Positions 31,558-40,530 are shown, numbered from the stretch's first letter. The stretch: DNA of 64,000 bases from Curtobacterium guangdongense (GCF_049341845.1 NZ_JBMPIT010000010.1:62001-126000), one strand, 5' to 3'. Notes: generated from the sequence alone by a model not told the origin. A program made the numbers and translations.

Positions 31558-32532
31558 TCAGACGCCCATCCGGACGATGTGGTAGTCGCTCGTCCAGATC
31601 GGACGGATCGACACCGAGCCACCGGGCTTCGGGGCGTCCATGATCATGCCGTTGCCCATGTAGAAGCCGTCGTGCGCCTCGTTGTTGAAGATGACGACGT
31701 CGCCGGGCTGCGCCTCGGACTCGGGGATCGTGGTGCCGGCCTGGTCCTGCAGCGGCACGGAGTGCGCGAGGTTGATGCCGTACTGGGCGTACACGAACAT
31801 GACGTAGCCCGAGCAGTCGAACCCGGACGGGTCCGCGCCGCCGAAGACGTACGGGGTGCCGATGTACTGCTTCGCGGTGGCGACGACGGCCGGCAGCGAG
31901 AACGGGGTGTTCGCGGCCGGAGCGGTCGTGGTCGTGGCGGCGGTACTGGACTTCGCGAGGTAGTCCTGCGCGGACGGGCCGGTGTACGACGCGTACTGCT
32001 TCGCGGTCGCGGCGCGGGCGGCGGCGACCTCGGCCGCGTGCTTCTCGGACGCGAGGGTCGCGGAAGACGTGGCCGAGTAGCCGTCGCGGCTGGTGTCGGC
32101 GAGCGCGGCGGCGTCGGAGACGGACAGCTGCTGGCTCTGGGTCGTGCGGATCGCCTGCTGCGCGGTCGCGGTGTCGGAGGCACCGGACTGCTGCGTCGTG
32201 GCGAAGGCGGCGGGGACGGCCATCGTGCCGAACATGCCGGCGGCGACCGTCAGCACGATCGGGGCCATGAACTTGCGCTTGCGCGAGCTCGAGGACGGCT
32301 TGTCACTCGGAGCGGCGGCGCGCGTCGCGACGGGCTTGGGCGCGTGGGTGCCGGTCGCGCGCATCGCACGGGTCGGGCTGGAGCGTCGGGAGGTCTTGGC
32401 CTCGGCTTCGCGAGCGGCCCGCCGGGTGAGCGGGGCAACTGCGTCGTCAGTCGAGTTCGTCGGGTTCGCGGGCGTCACGTCCGCGGCGGAACCGGTCTGC
32501 GTCAAGGTGTGGGGTCTCCGGCGTCTCGTCAT
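31558..32532 (-). CDS. Secreted NlpC/P60 peptidoglycan hydrolase
   Basis: This 324-residue protein has a basic Ser/Arg-rich N-terminus of about 85 residues, a membrane helix (MAPIVLTVAAGMFGTMAVPAAFA), an Ala/Thr/Ser linker, and a C-terminal NlpC/P60 domain. The catalytic Cys is in GFDCSGYV (about residue 240) and the His in EAHDGFYMGNG. It cuts peptide cross-links in the cell wall. ATG at 32532 is used; a longer frame would add 18 residues. The long cytoplasmic tail is unusual for a simple Sec signal. A promoter and structured leader lie upstream (32533-32706). Confidence 0.9.
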   Translation of the reverse strand: MTRRRRPHTLTQTGSAADVTPANPTNSTDDAVAPLTRRAAREAEAKTSRRSSPTRAMRATGTHAPKPVATRAAAPSDKPSSSSRKRKFMAPIVLTVAAGMFGTMAVPAAFATTQQSGASDTATAQQAIRTTQSQQLSVSDAAALADTSRDGYSATSSATLASEKHAAEVAAARAATAKQYASYTGPSAQDYLAKSSTAATTTTAPAANTPFSLPAVVATAKQYIGTPYVFGGADPSGFDCSGYVMFVYAQYGINLAHSVPLQDQAGTTIPESEAQPGDVVIFNNEAHDGFYMGNGMIMDAPKPGGSVSIRPIWTSDYHIVRMGV

Positions 32533-32706
32533 CACCCGCCCGACCGGCCGTGGTCCGTGCTGGCCGTCGTGCGTGCGCAACCCCATCCGTTCGTCATCGT
32601 TTCCGATCGAGGCAGGAGACGGGTTCGAGACGTCCTGCCACGGGTTCCCGGGTCGCTGTCAGCCCGGGGACTCGTCGAGTGTACGGGCGCACCGTTACCT
32701 TGTCGA
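32533..32706 (-). promoter_or_regulatory. Promoter and about 139-base structured leader of the NlpC/P60 gene
   Basis: On the minus strand TCGACA (32706-32701) and TACACT (32683-32678) are 17 bases apart, a good promoter. The leader that follows can fold CCCGGG-N10-CCCGGG and GGCAGG-ACG...CGT-CT-CCTGCC, whose loop reads TCTCGAACC. NlpC/P60 genes in actinobacteria often lie under c-di-AMP riboswitches, but the conserved ydaO segments are not clearly present. I call it a structured leader only. Bases 32707-32827 hold no other feature I can support. Confidence 0.55.
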
Positions 32707-32827
32707 GACGAAAACGCCGGTTTGTAACGGAATGGTAAAGAAGTCCTGATCAGAGGCGGGATTTTCGCTCCACCCCAATTCGCGGGAGGCTCCTGGCGGA
32801 TGTCCCCCGCTGACGTACCCCGACGGG

Positions 32828-33523
32828 CTACGCGGCGTCGATGTAGACGTGCTGCGCAACCTCTGCCGGGAGCTCGATCCCGGCGTCCTCGCCGTCGACA
32901 CGCACCGCGACGTACGCTCCCGCACGCTGCACACTCGCGAGTCGACCGGGCATCACGCCGGCCGAGCGCAGCTGGTGCAGGAGTTCCGGCTCGAACTGGA
33001 CGGGCTCGCCCAGACGACGGATCACACCGGTCGCGACGGCGTCGGTGCCCTCGGTCGCGGCGACGATGTTGCGGACGCCGTCGAGGAAACCGCCGGCGTC
33101 CGGGCCACCGATCTCGGCGAGACCGGGGATCGGGTTGCCGTAGGGCGACTCGGTCGGGTTGCCGAGCATCTCGAGCAGGCGGATCTCCACCTGTTCGCTC
33201 ATGACGTGCTCCCAGCGGCAGGCCTCGTCGTGGACGAACGCCCAGTCGAGTCCGATGACGTCGGAGAGCAGGCGCTCCGCGAGACGGTGCTTGCGCATGA
33301 CGTGGGTCGCTCGGGAGCGCCCCTCGTCGGTGAGTTCGAGGTGCCGGTCGCCGGAGACGACGACGAGGCCGTCACGTTCCATCCGCGCGATCGTCTGCGA
33401 GACGGTCGGTCCGGAGTGCCCGAGGCGTTCGGAGATGCGCGCACGCAGCGGGACGATCCCCTCTTCTTCGAGGTCGAGGATCGTCCGGAGGTACATCTCC
33501 GTGGTGTCGACGAGATCGGTCAC
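32828..33523 (-). CDS. DtxR/IdeR-type metal-dependent repressor
   Basis: This 231-residue protein matches DtxR: an N-terminal winged helix (MYLRTILDLEEEG, then GHSGPTVSQTIARMERDGLV), a dimerisation domain with HRLAERLLSDVIGL, DEACRWEHVMSE (metal ligands Cys/Glu/His) and the C-terminal SH3-like domain. GTG at 33523 is chosen since AGGAGAGG precedes it. It would repress iron uptake or storage genes when Fe2+ or Mn2+ is bound. No siderophore gene is next to it. It diverges from serC with 122 bases between. Confidence 0.92.
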   Translation of the reverse strand: MTDLVDTTEMYLRTILDLEEEGIVPLRARISERLGHSGPTVSQTIARMERDGLVVVSGDRHLELTDEGRSRATHVMRKHRLAERLLSDVIGLDWAFVHDEACRWEHVMSEQVEIRLLEMLGNPTESPYGNPIPGLAEIGGPDAGGFLDGVRNIVAATEGTDAVATGVIRRLGEPVQFEPELLHQLRSAGVMPGRLASVQRAGAYVAVRVDGEDAGIELPAEVAQHVYIDAA

Positions 33524-33645
33524 GGTCCGCCTCTCCTGTACTGGGCCCAGCGCAGCCCACCCTACTTGCTCGGGCTGACATGGAATGACCAACACTTGCA
33601 CGACTCAAGAACTCCGATGGGATACCACCTCGGTAGGATCGGTCC

Positions 33646-34764
33646 ATGGCAGACATCGTCATCCCCGCCGAATTCCTCCCCACCGACGGCCGCTTCGGAT
33701 GCGGCCCGTCCAAGATCCGCGGAGCGCAGCTCGAGTCCCTCGTGACCCGTGGGGCGACGATCCTCGGCACGTCCCACCGCCAGAAGCCCGTCAAGGACCT
33801 CGTCGGCTCCGTCCGCCAGGGCCTCGCCGACCTGTTCGACCTCCCCGAGGGCTACGAGGTCGTCCTCGGCAACGGCGGATCGACCGCGTTCTGGGACGCC
33901 GCCGCGTTCGGCCTGATCGAGCAGCGCGCCGAGAACCTGTCGTTCGGCGAGTTCGGCTCGAAGTTCGCCAAGGCCGCCGGTGCGCCGTGGCTCGATGCGC
34001 CGCACGTGGTCGAGGCTCCTGGTGGCTCGCTCGCCGCGCTCGAGATCGTCGAGGGCGTCGACGTCTACGCGTACCCGCACAACGAGACCTCGACCGGTGT
34101 CATGGCCCCCGTCGTCCGCGCAGCCGGCGACCCCGGCGCCCTGACCGTCGTCGACGCCACGAGCGCCGCCGGCGGTGCGGCGTTCGACGTCAGCGCGACG
34201 GACGTGTACTACTTCGCGCCGCAGAAGAACTTCGCATCCGACGGCGGGCTGTGGCTCGCGCTGTTCTCCCCCGCCGCGATCGAGCGCGTGGAGCGGATCG
34301 CCGCGTCCGGCCGGTACATCCCGGAGTTCCTGTCCCTCAAGAACGCCGTGGACAACTCCCGCCTGGACCAGACGCTGAACACCCCGGCGATCTCGACCCT
34401 GCTGCTCCTCGACGACCAGGTCAAGTGGATCAACGAGTCCGGCGGGCTGGCGTGGGCGGACACCCGCACCAAGACGTCGTCGTCGATCCTCTACGACTGG
34501 GCCGAGTCGGTCGACTTCGCGACGCCGTTCGTGACGGACCCCGATCACCGGTCGCAGGTCGTCGCCACGATCGACCTCGACGACTCCATCGACGCGAAGG
34601 CCGTCGCCGCGACCCTGCGGGCGAACGGCATCGTCGACACCGAGCCGTACCGGAAGCTCGGGCGGAACCAGCTCCGCGTCGCGACCTTCACGGCGATCGA
34701 CCCCGACGACGTGCAGAAGCTCGTCGGGGCGATCACCCACGTGGTCGGCGCACTGAAGGGCTGA
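33646..34764 (+). CDS. serC: Phosphoserine aminotransferase
   Basis: This 372-residue PLP enzyme of serine biosynthesis converts 3-phosphohydroxypyruvate and glutamate to phosphoserine. The PLP lysine is Lys194 in YYFAPQKNFASDGG, and GPSKIR near residue 20 and NGGSTAFWDAAAFGL fit the actinobacterial branch. TAGGAT (33634-33639) lies six bases before the ATG and there is no ribosome binding site, so the mRNA is probably leaderless. A strong terminator follows at 34793. Confidence 0.95.
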   Translation: MADIVIPAEFLPTDGRFGCGPSKIRGAQLESLVTRGATILGTSHRQKPVKDLVGSVRQGLADLFDLPEGYEVVLGNGGSTAFWDAAAFGLIEQRAENLSFGEFGSKFAKAAGAPWLDAPHVVEAPGGSLAALEIVEGVDVYAYPHNETSTGVMAPVVRAAGDPGALTVVDATSAAGGAAFDVSATDVYYFAPQKNFASDGGLWLALFSPAAIERVERIAASGRYIPEFLSLKNAVDNSRLDQTLNTPAISTLLLLDDQVKWINESGGLAWADTRTKTSSSILYDWAESVDFATPFVTDPDHRSQVVATIDLDDSIDAKAVAATLRANGIVDTEPYRKLGRNQLRVATFTAIDPDDVQKLVGAITHVVGALKG

Positions 34765-34792
34765 CGCCCGTCGTCGAGACACTTCCGAACAC

Positions 34793-34824
34793 ACGAAACG
34801 CCGCCGGATCCGGCGGCGTTTCGT
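34793..34824. terminator. Perfect bidirectional terminator after serC
   Basis: ACGAAACGCCGCCGGA (34793-34808) and TCCGGCGGCGTTTCGT (34809-34824) form a 32-base perfect palindrome. A-rich and T-rich outer ends provide U-runs in both directions for the convergent serC and DUF3027 genes. Confidence 0.9.
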
Positions 34825-34839
34825 CGTTGCGGGGGCGTC

Positions 34840-35430
34840 TCAGCGGGACGGCGGGGTGTCGTCGAGTTCGTCGACGTCCACGCCCTCGATCTCGTCGTCG
34901 TCCGACTCGGCGAGGTCGTCCTCGTCGTCGTCGAAGTCGTCGTCGTCCGACTCGTCGTCGTCCGACTCGTCATCGTCCGATTCGTCGTAGTCGTCGGACT
35001 CTTCGTCCGAGTCGTCCTCGTCCTCGTCCTCGTCCTCGTCAGCAGCGTCGTCGGACTCCTCGTCGTGCCCGTCCTGCGCCGCGCGGTACTCGGCGAGCCG
35101 CTCGGACCACGGCACCCAGTCCGGCGCCAGGAGCGCCCCGTCGCCGGGCATCAGCTCGACCTCGAGCACGGTGGGTTCGTCGCCCTCGACCTGGGCGATG
35201 CTGACGGTCCAGCGCCACCCCGGGTACCCGGGCATCCGGTTGGCGAACAGGTACGAGACGACGCCGTCGCCCTCGTCCGTGGTCCCGGCAGCGCCGCCGA
35301 CGGTCGACTCGGCGGTCACCTCGAGGAGGGCCGTGCGGGCGAGCGCGCGGAGCTCGGGGACCTCTGGGGGCGCTGGCAGCTCGGGTGGAGCCGGGAGCTC
35401 GTGGGGCTCGGTCTGGTCGGTCATGGTCAT
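34840..35430 (-). CDS. DUF3027 protein with a long Asp/Glu/Ser tail
   Basis: This 196-residue protein has the DUF3027 core with GYPGWRWTVSIAQ and LLAPDWVPWSERLAEYRAAQ. An N-terminal PELPAPPEVPE repeat precedes it. The last about 75 residues are nearly all D, E and S, in repeats such as SDDDESDDDE, and are encoded by a GTCGTC-rich tandem tract (34860-35060). ATG at 35430 overlaps the cold-shock gene stop by four bases (ATGA). The function of DUF3027 is unknown; pairing with a cold-shock-domain protein suggests RNA or DNA handling. Confidence 0.85.
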   Translation of the reverse strand: MTMTDQTEPHELPAPPELPAPPEVPELRALARTALLEVTAESTVGGAAGTTDEGDGVVSYLFANRMPGYPGWRWTVSIAQVEGDEPTVLEVELMPGDGALLAPDWVPWSERLAEYRAAQDGHDEESDDAADEDEDEDEDDSDEESDDYDESDDDESDDDESDDDDFDDDEDDLAESDDDEIEGVDVDELDDTPPSR

Positions 35431-35804
35431 GCGTCCAATTGGTCTGCGACGTGCCGCAGGATCGCGGCGAGGCGTGTGCCGTTCTTCGGGTAGCGGCCGT
35501 GGCGGAGGTCTCCGCTGATCCGGTCGAGTTCCTTCACGAGGTCCTCCACGATGACGGCCATGTCGTCCGCCGAGCGGCGCGACATCTTCGCCAGCGACGG
35601 CTGCGGGTCGAGCAGGTGCACGGAGAGCGCCTGCGAGCCGCGCTTGCCCTGCACGACGCCGTACTCGAGCCGTGTGCCGTTCTTCACGGTGGTCACGCCG
35701 TCCGGGAGCGACGAGGCGTGCAGGAAGACCTGGTCGCCATCGTCGCCGGTGATGAACCCGAAACCCTTCTGGTCGTCGTAGAACTTGACCTTGCCGGTGG
35801 GCAT
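35427..35804 (-). CDS. Cold-shock-domain protein with a C-terminal extension
   Basis: This 125-residue protein has a cold-shock domain in residues 1-65 (KFYDDQKGFGFITGDDGDQVFLHASSL: RNP1-like GFGFI and RNP2-like VFLHA) and a helical tail of about 60 residues (SADDMAVIVEDLVKELDRI...). Classical CspA proteins are 67 residues and lack the tail. It probably binds single-stranded RNA or DNA. It is co-translated with the DUF3027 gene and diverges from the small membrane protein by 50 bases. Confidence 0.88.
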   Translation of the reverse strand: MPTGKVKFYDDQKGFGFITGDDGDQVFLHASSLPDGVTTVKNGTRLEYGVVQGKRGSQALSVHLLDPQPSLAKMSRRSADDMAVIVEDLVKELDRISGDLRHGRYPKNGTRLAAILRHVADQLDA

Positions 35805-35854
35805 GCGTGGACTCCTCGATAGGTCTGCGGCCGTGGTACGGATATCCTGGGTCG

Positions 35855-36154
35855 ATGGCCAAGCCGACCCGATCCCCCGGGGACACGCGGAACTCCGCTG
35901 AACCCCCGGCGACGTTCAATCGTACCGAACGCGCCCTCGCGTTCATGGTGGGCGGCATCATCCTCTTCACGATCCTGTGCTTCGCCGCCATGATCATCGG
36001 TTGGCTGACGCTCGGCACCATCCCCGGCACGGGCATCTGGCCCGTCGTCCTGGGCATCCTCTACGTCGGACCGCCGATCGCGCTCGTGCTGATCCTCGTC
36101 CTGCTGGGGGTCACCTGGACCCGCAAGGCCCGAGCGAACCGGGAAGCCCGCTGA
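35855..36154 (+). CDS. Small membrane protein with two helices
   Basis: This 99-residue protein has a basic/polar N-terminus of 28 residues (MAKPTRSPGDTRN...) and two hydrophobic helices (about 31-52 and 60-85) ending in RKARANREAR. I do not recognise a function. TATCCT lies six bases before the ATG, a leaderless arrangement. It is 28 bases upstream of the helicase-associated gene on the same strand and may be co-transcribed with it. Confidence 0.75.
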   Translation: MAKPTRSPGDTRNSAEPPATFNRTERALAFMVGGIILFTILCFAAMIIGWLTLGTIPGTGIWPVVLGILYVGPPIALVLILVLLGVTWTRKARANREAR

Positions 36155-36182
36155 CGTCCGCTCCGGACGCCGGCAGAGGACG

Positions 36183-37952
36183 ATGACGACCACCGCCGAC
36201 CTGGCCGCCCGGTTGCGGGCGATGCCGGACGACGACCTCGAACGGCTCATCGTCGCGCGCGAGCTCCCGACCGCGGTCCTCGGCGAGACCGGCCCGCAGA
36301 GCGTCACGGACTTCTTCGACCTCGCGGAGGCGTTCCGCGCCGACGCCGCGGTCGACGCCGCCGTCGAACGACTCCCCCGACGCACCCTCGTCGCACTCCG
36401 CGACGGCGCGGCCGGTCCCGACCTGGCCCCGGCGATCGCACTCGCCCTGGCAGCCGAGGACGGCAGGGTCGACGACGCGGTCGCGGCACGCGTGGCCGCC
36501 CACCCCGATCTCGTGGGTCTGATGGGAGGCCCAGTGCCCGTCCGCCCCGCGGGCTCCGGCACGGAGACGGCCGGGTCCACCACCGCGCGCACCACCGGCG
36601 CGGAGCACGCGTTCGCCACGATGACGATGCTCGCGGAACTCCTCCGCGCGGTCGACGACGGCGGAGTCCGTGAACTCGTCAAGGGCGGCATCGGCTCACC
36701 GCTCGCGCGTGCCCTCGCCGAGCGTTCCGGCGCCGACCCGGACGTCGTCCCCGGACGGCTCGAGCTGCTCGAACGCATCCGCTTCACCAGCACCGCCGAC
36801 GGCGCCTGGTCCCTGACCGACGACGGGCTGGGCTGGTTGACGACGTCCTGGGCGGGTCGCTGGGCCGGGCTCGTCGCGCGCTGGCACGAGGGGCTCGACC
36901 CCGCAGTGGGCGAGGTCATCGCGGTGGCGGACGGCGACTGGCGCGACCTGGTGTCCCTCGGCCGCTGGGCCTACCCGGCCGGCGCGCGGTGGCTCGACGC
37001 CGTCCTGCTCGACGTCGCCGGCACGGCCGCTGCGCTGGGCGTGACGGTCGACGGCGTCGTGACGGACACCGGGCGCGTCCTGCTCGGCGACGACCGGGCA
37101 GCGGCCGAGCGTACAGCCGAGGCCGACCTGCCCGCCACGGTCGAGGGGGTGTACCTCCAGCACGACCTGACGATCATCGCGCCGGGACCGCTCGCGCCGG
37201 TGGACGACGCCGAACTCCGCACCGTCGCCGACCTCGAGGCGCCGGGGCTCGCGGCGCGGTACCGCGTCTCGGAGGACTCGCTCCGCCGAGCGCTCCGGTC
37301 GGGCAGCTCCCGGCAGCAGGTCGTCGACCTCTTCGGACGCATCGGACTGACCGGTGTCCCACAGCCGCTGGCGTACCTCGTCGACCAGGTCGCCGCCCGG
37401 GACGGCAGCATCGTCGTCGACCGGCAGGGCGACGGTGTCGGCACCGTCGTCCGCGGCACCGCCGACCAGCTCGACCTCATCGGCGTGGACGCCGAGCTGC
37501 GCCAGCTGGCGTGGGAGCGTCCGGACCTGACCACCCTCGTCTCCCGCTACCCGGCCCACGTGGTGCACGCAGCGCTGGAGGACCAGCGCTACCCGGCCGT
37601 GCTGCAACCCGGCGCTCGCCCCGAGACGCGCCACGAGCCTCCAGGCCGGCGCCGGACCGTCGGCCGGTCCCCGGAAGCCGCGGCCAGGGGGGTCGTCGAG
37701 CGGCTCCGGCTGACGACCCAGCGGGGCGACGCCGAGCCGGAGCAGGAGTGGCTGGGGCGGCAGATCGACCTCGCCGTCCGCGGCCGCACGCCGATCCGCG
37801 TGGTCGTCCGGATGCCGGACGGCAGCGAGCGCCCGTTCTCGATCGTGCCGACCTCGGTCGCCGCCGGACGCATCCGCGGGAAGGACATCGCGGCCGACGT
37901 CGAACGCACCCTGCCGTTGTCGCTCGTCGTGTCCGTCGACAGCGAAGCCTGA
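36183..37952 (+). CDS. Helicase-associated protein (Helicase_C_3 family) next to XPB
   Basis: This 589-residue protein begins MTTTADLAARLRAMPDDDL and has the conserved segments GVYLQHDLTIIAPGPLAPVDDAELRTVADLEAPGLAARYRVSEDSLRRAL of the Helicase_C_3/XPB-Ssl2 C-terminal family. It has no Walker A motif, so it is not itself a helicase. In actinobacteria it is encoded next to XPB. A role as a partner or regulator in DNA repair is inferred. A 15-base GCCACGAGCCTCCAG (37630-37644), matching a family A arm variant, lies in the linker after residue 480 and could be an inserted repeat piece. Confidence 0.88.
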   Translation: MTTTADLAARLRAMPDDDLERLIVARELPTAVLGETGPQSVTDFFDLAEAFRADAAVDAAVERLPRRTLVALRDGAAGPDLAPAIALALAAEDGRVDDAVAARVAAHPDLVGLMGGPVPVRPAGSGTETAGSTTARTTGAEHAFATMTMLAELLRAVDDGGVRELVKGGIGSPLARALAERSGADPDVVPGRLELLERIRFTSTADGAWSLTDDGLGWLTTSWAGRWAGLVARWHEGLDPAVGEVIAVADGDWRDLVSLGRWAYPAGARWLDAVLLDVAGTAAALGVTVDGVVTDTGRVLLGDDRAAAERTAEADLPATVEGVYLQHDLTIIAPGPLAPVDDAELRTVADLEAPGLAARYRVSEDSLRRALRSGSSRQQVVDLFGRIGLTGVPQPLAYLVDQVAARDGSIVVDRQGDGVGTVVRGTADQLDLIGVDAELRQLAWERPDLTTLVSRYPAHVVHAALEDQRYPAVLQPGARPETRHEPPGRRRTVGRSPEAAARGVVERLRLTTQRGDAEPEQEWLGRQIDLAVRGRTPIRVVVRMPDGSERPFSIVPTSVAAGRIRGKDIAADVERTLPLSLVVSVDSEA

Positions 37953-37982
37953 CCCAGGCGTGCTCGGCTAGGCTAGAAGGTC

Positions 37983-39692
37983 ATGAACGGACCGCTGATC
38001 GTCCAGAGCGACCGCACGGTACTGCTCGAGGTCGCGCACCCCGACGCCGAGGACGCGCGCCACGAGCTCGCCGTCTTCGCCGAGCTCGAGCGCGCGCCGG
38101 AACACGTGCACACCTACCGCATCACGCGCCTCGGGCTGTGGAACGCGCGCGCCGCCGGGCACGACGCCGAGTCCATGATCGACACGCTCGAGCGCTTCGC
38201 GAAGTTCCCGGTGCCGCAGAGCGTCACCGTGGACATCCGTGACACCGTCTCCCGCTACGGACGGCTCGTGATCCGTCGTGAGGACCCCGCGGACGCGCCG
38301 GTCATCGCGAACTCCCCCGGCGAGGAACTCGAGCGGCAGCCGACCCTCCTGCTCACGGCGACCGACCCGACGGTCCTCGCCGAGGTGGTCCGCTCGAAGC
38401 GCATCAAGCCGCTGCTCGGCGACAAGCGCTCGGACACCGCCATCGAGCTGCAGCAGTGGGCCCGCGGGCAGGTCAAGCAGGAGCTCGTGAAGATCGGCTG
38501 GCCGGCGGAGGACCTCGCCGGGTACACACCGGGCCAGCCGCACGCCATCGACCTCGACACCTCGTCATGGAGTCTCCGCCCGTACCAGGAAGACGCCGTG
38601 GGCAGCTTCTTCGCCCAGGGATCCGGTGTCGTCGTGCTGCCCTGTGGTGCCGGCAAGACCCTCGTGGGCGCCGGGGCGATGGCGACCGTCAAGGCCACGA
38701 CGCTCATCCTCGTGACGAACACCGTGTCCGCCCGGCAGTGGCGGTCCGAGCTGCTGCGCCGGACGAGCCTGACCGAGGACGAGATCGGCGAGTACTCCGG
38801 CAGCGTGAAGGAGATCCGGCCGGTCACGATCGCGACGTACCAGATCCTCACCGCGCGCCGGAAGGGCGAGTACACGCACCTGTCGCTCCTCGACGCGCTC
38901 GACTGGGGCCTCGTGGTCTACGACGAGGTGCACCTGCTGCCGGCGCCGGTCTTCAAGCTGACCGCCGACCTGCAGGCCCGACGACGCCTGGGCCTCACCG
39001 CCACCCTGGTACGCGAGGACGGCCGCGAAGGCGACGTGTTCTCCCTCATCGGCCCGAAGCGGTACGACGCACCGTGGAAGGAGATCGAGGCCCAGGGCTA
39101 CATCTCGCCCGCTTCGTGCTTCGAAGTACGGATCGACCTGCCGCACGAGGACCGGCTCGAGTACGCGGCGTCCGGCGACGACGAGCGCTACCGGCTCGCG
39201 GCGACGACCCCGGCGAAGACCCCGGTGGTGCGCTCGCTCATCGAGCAGCACCGCGGTGAGCAGATCCTCGTGATCGGGCAGTACATCGACCAGCTCGACT
39301 CGTTGGCCGCGTCGCTCGACGCCGCCGAGATCACCGGCGCGACGCCCATCGACGAGCGGGAGCGGCTGTTCCAGGCGTTCCGGACCGGTGCGATCGACGT
39401 GCTCGTCGTGTCGAAGGTCGCGAACTTCTCGGTCGACCTGCCCGACGCCACGGTGGCCATCCAGATCTCGGGGTCGTTCGGGTCGCGGCAGGAAGAGGCG
39501 CAGCGACTCGGGCGACTCCTGCGGCCGAACAAGGACGGGCTGCCCGCGTCGTTCTACACGCTCGTGACACGGGACACGGTGGACCAGGACTTCGCGCAGA
39601 ACCGGCAGCGGTTCCTCGCGGAGCAGGGGTACTCGTACACGATCCTCGACGCCGACCAGGTGACGTCTGCTTCGCTCTCAGGAAACGTTTAG
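37983..39692 (+). CDS. XPB/Rad25-type DNA repair helicase
   Basis: This 569-residue SF2 helicase has an N-terminal damage-recognition-like domain (about 1-190), Walker A LPCGAGKT (219-226), DEVH (314-317), the TAT motif in GLTATLVREDGRE and motif VI QRLGRLLRPNKDG. It unwinds DNA 3'-5' and is implicated in nucleotide excision repair in eukaryotes and archaea; the bacterial role is unclear. TAGGCT lies seven bases before the ATG, so it may have its own leaderless promoter although it follows the associated gene by 30 bases. Confidence 0.95.
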   Translation: MNGPLIVQSDRTVLLEVAHPDAEDARHELAVFAELERAPEHVHTYRITRLGLWNARAAGHDAESMIDTLERFAKFPVPQSVTVDIRDTVSRYGRLVIRREDPADAPVIANSPGEELERQPTLLLTATDPTVLAEVVRSKRIKPLLGDKRSDTAIELQQWARGQVKQELVKIGWPAEDLAGYTPGQPHAIDLDTSSWSLRPYQEDAVGSFFAQGSGVVVLPCGAGKTLVGAGAMATVKATTLILVTNTVSARQWRSELLRRTSLTEDEIGEYSGSVKEIRPVTIATYQILTARRKGEYTHLSLLDALDWGLVVYDEVHLLPAPVFKLTADLQARRRLGLTATLVREDGREGDVFSLIGPKRYDAPWKEIEAQGYISPASCFEVRIDLPHEDRLEYAASGDDERYRLAATTPAKTPVVRSLIEQHRGEQILVIGQYIDQLDSLAASLDAAEITGATPIDERERLFQAFRTGAIDVLVVSKVANFSVDLPDATVAIQISGSFGSRQEEAQRLGRLLRPNKDGLPASFYTLVTRDTVDQDFAQNRQRFLAEQGYSYTILDADQVTSASLSGNV

Positions 39693-39714
39693 CCAACGGT
39701 CAGAGGATGGGGTC

Positions 39715-40410
39715 ATGACCGATGGCCCCAAGATCCTGATCGTCGACGACGAGCCGAACATCCGCGATCTCCTCACGACCTCGCTCCGCTTCGCCGGGTT
39801 CGCCGTGCGTGCGGTGGGGAACGGCGCACAGGCGATCTCCGCCGTGCTCGAGGAAGAGCCGGACCTGATCATCCTCGACGTCATGCTCCCCGACATGAAC
39901 GGGTTCGGCGTCACCAAGCGCCTCCGCTCCTCCGGGTACACCTCGCCGATCCTGTTCCTCACGGCGAAGGACGACACCGAGGACAAGATCACCGGCCTCA
40001 CCGTCGGCGGCGACGACTACGTCACGAAGCCGTTCTCGCTCGACGAGATCGTCGCGCGCATCAAGGCGATCCTCCGTCGCACGATGAACGACGAAGAAGA
40101 CGCGATCATCCGCGCCGGCGAGCTCACGATGGACCAGGACACGCACGAGGTCACCATCGGCGACGCGCAGATCGAGCTCTCCCCCACCGAGTTCAAGCTG
40201 CTCCGCTACCTCATGCTGAACCCCAACCGCGTGCTGTCGAAGGCGCAGATCCTCGACCACGTGTGGGAGTACGACTTCAACGGGGACGCCGGCATCGTCG
40301 AGTCCTACATCTCGTACCTGCGTCGGAAGCTCGACCAGTACTCGACCGAGCCGATCATCCAGACCAAGCGTGGATTCGGCTACATGCTGAAGGCGTCCAA
40401 GGCCTCCTGA
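39715..40410 (+). CDS. OmpR-family response regulator of a two-component system
   Basis: This 231-residue regulator has a receiver domain (KILIVDDEPNIRD, phosphorylated Asp55 in IILDVMLPD, KPFSLDE) and an OmpR/PhoB winged helix (LSPTEFKLLRYLMLNPNRVLSKAQILDHVW). It resembles the TrcR/TcrX branch of actinobacterial regulators. It is followed by its sensor kinase 120 bases later, with a hairpin in between. The stimulus is unknown. Confidence 0.9.
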   Translation: MTDGPKILIVDDEPNIRDLLTTSLRFAGFAVRAVGNGAQAISAVLEEEPDLIILDVMLPDMNGFGVTKRLRSSGYTSPILFLTAKDDTEDKITGLTVGGDDYVTKPFSLDEIVARIKAILRRTMNDEEDAIIRAGELTMDQDTHEVTIGDAQIELSPTEFKLLRYLMLNPNRVLSKAQILDHVWEYDFNGDAGIVESYISYLRRKLDQYSTEPIIQTKRGFGYMLKASKAS

Positions 40411-40479
40411 GGTCCTGGTCTCCGGTTTCTCCGGGGTCTTCTCGGTGTCTTTTCGGGGTCGTCAGACCTGGTCGTTCTC

Positions 40480-40514
40480 ACGGCGCTCGTCCGGTTTCGC
40501 CGGACGGGCGCCGT
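40480..40514 (+). terminator. Hairpin between response regulator and kinase
   Basis: ACGGCGCTCGTCCGG (40480-40494) pairs with CCGGACGGGCGCCGT (40500-40514), with one G-T mismatch, around TTTCG. No T-run follows, so it probably reduces but does not stop read-through into the kinase. Confidence 0.6.
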
Positions 40515-40530
40515 CTACCGTTGAGGCAGC

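Noticed and set aside
32533..32720. A definite ydaO (c-di-AMP) riboswitch
   Set aside because: Position fits, but the conserved CAGCTAACC-type segment of that class is not visible; it is kept only as a structured leader.
34860..35060. Short repeated DNA units considered as a CRISPR array
   Set aside because: Units are codon-length repeats (GTCGTC-type) in frame with the acidic tail of DUF3027; there are no unique spacers or cas genes.
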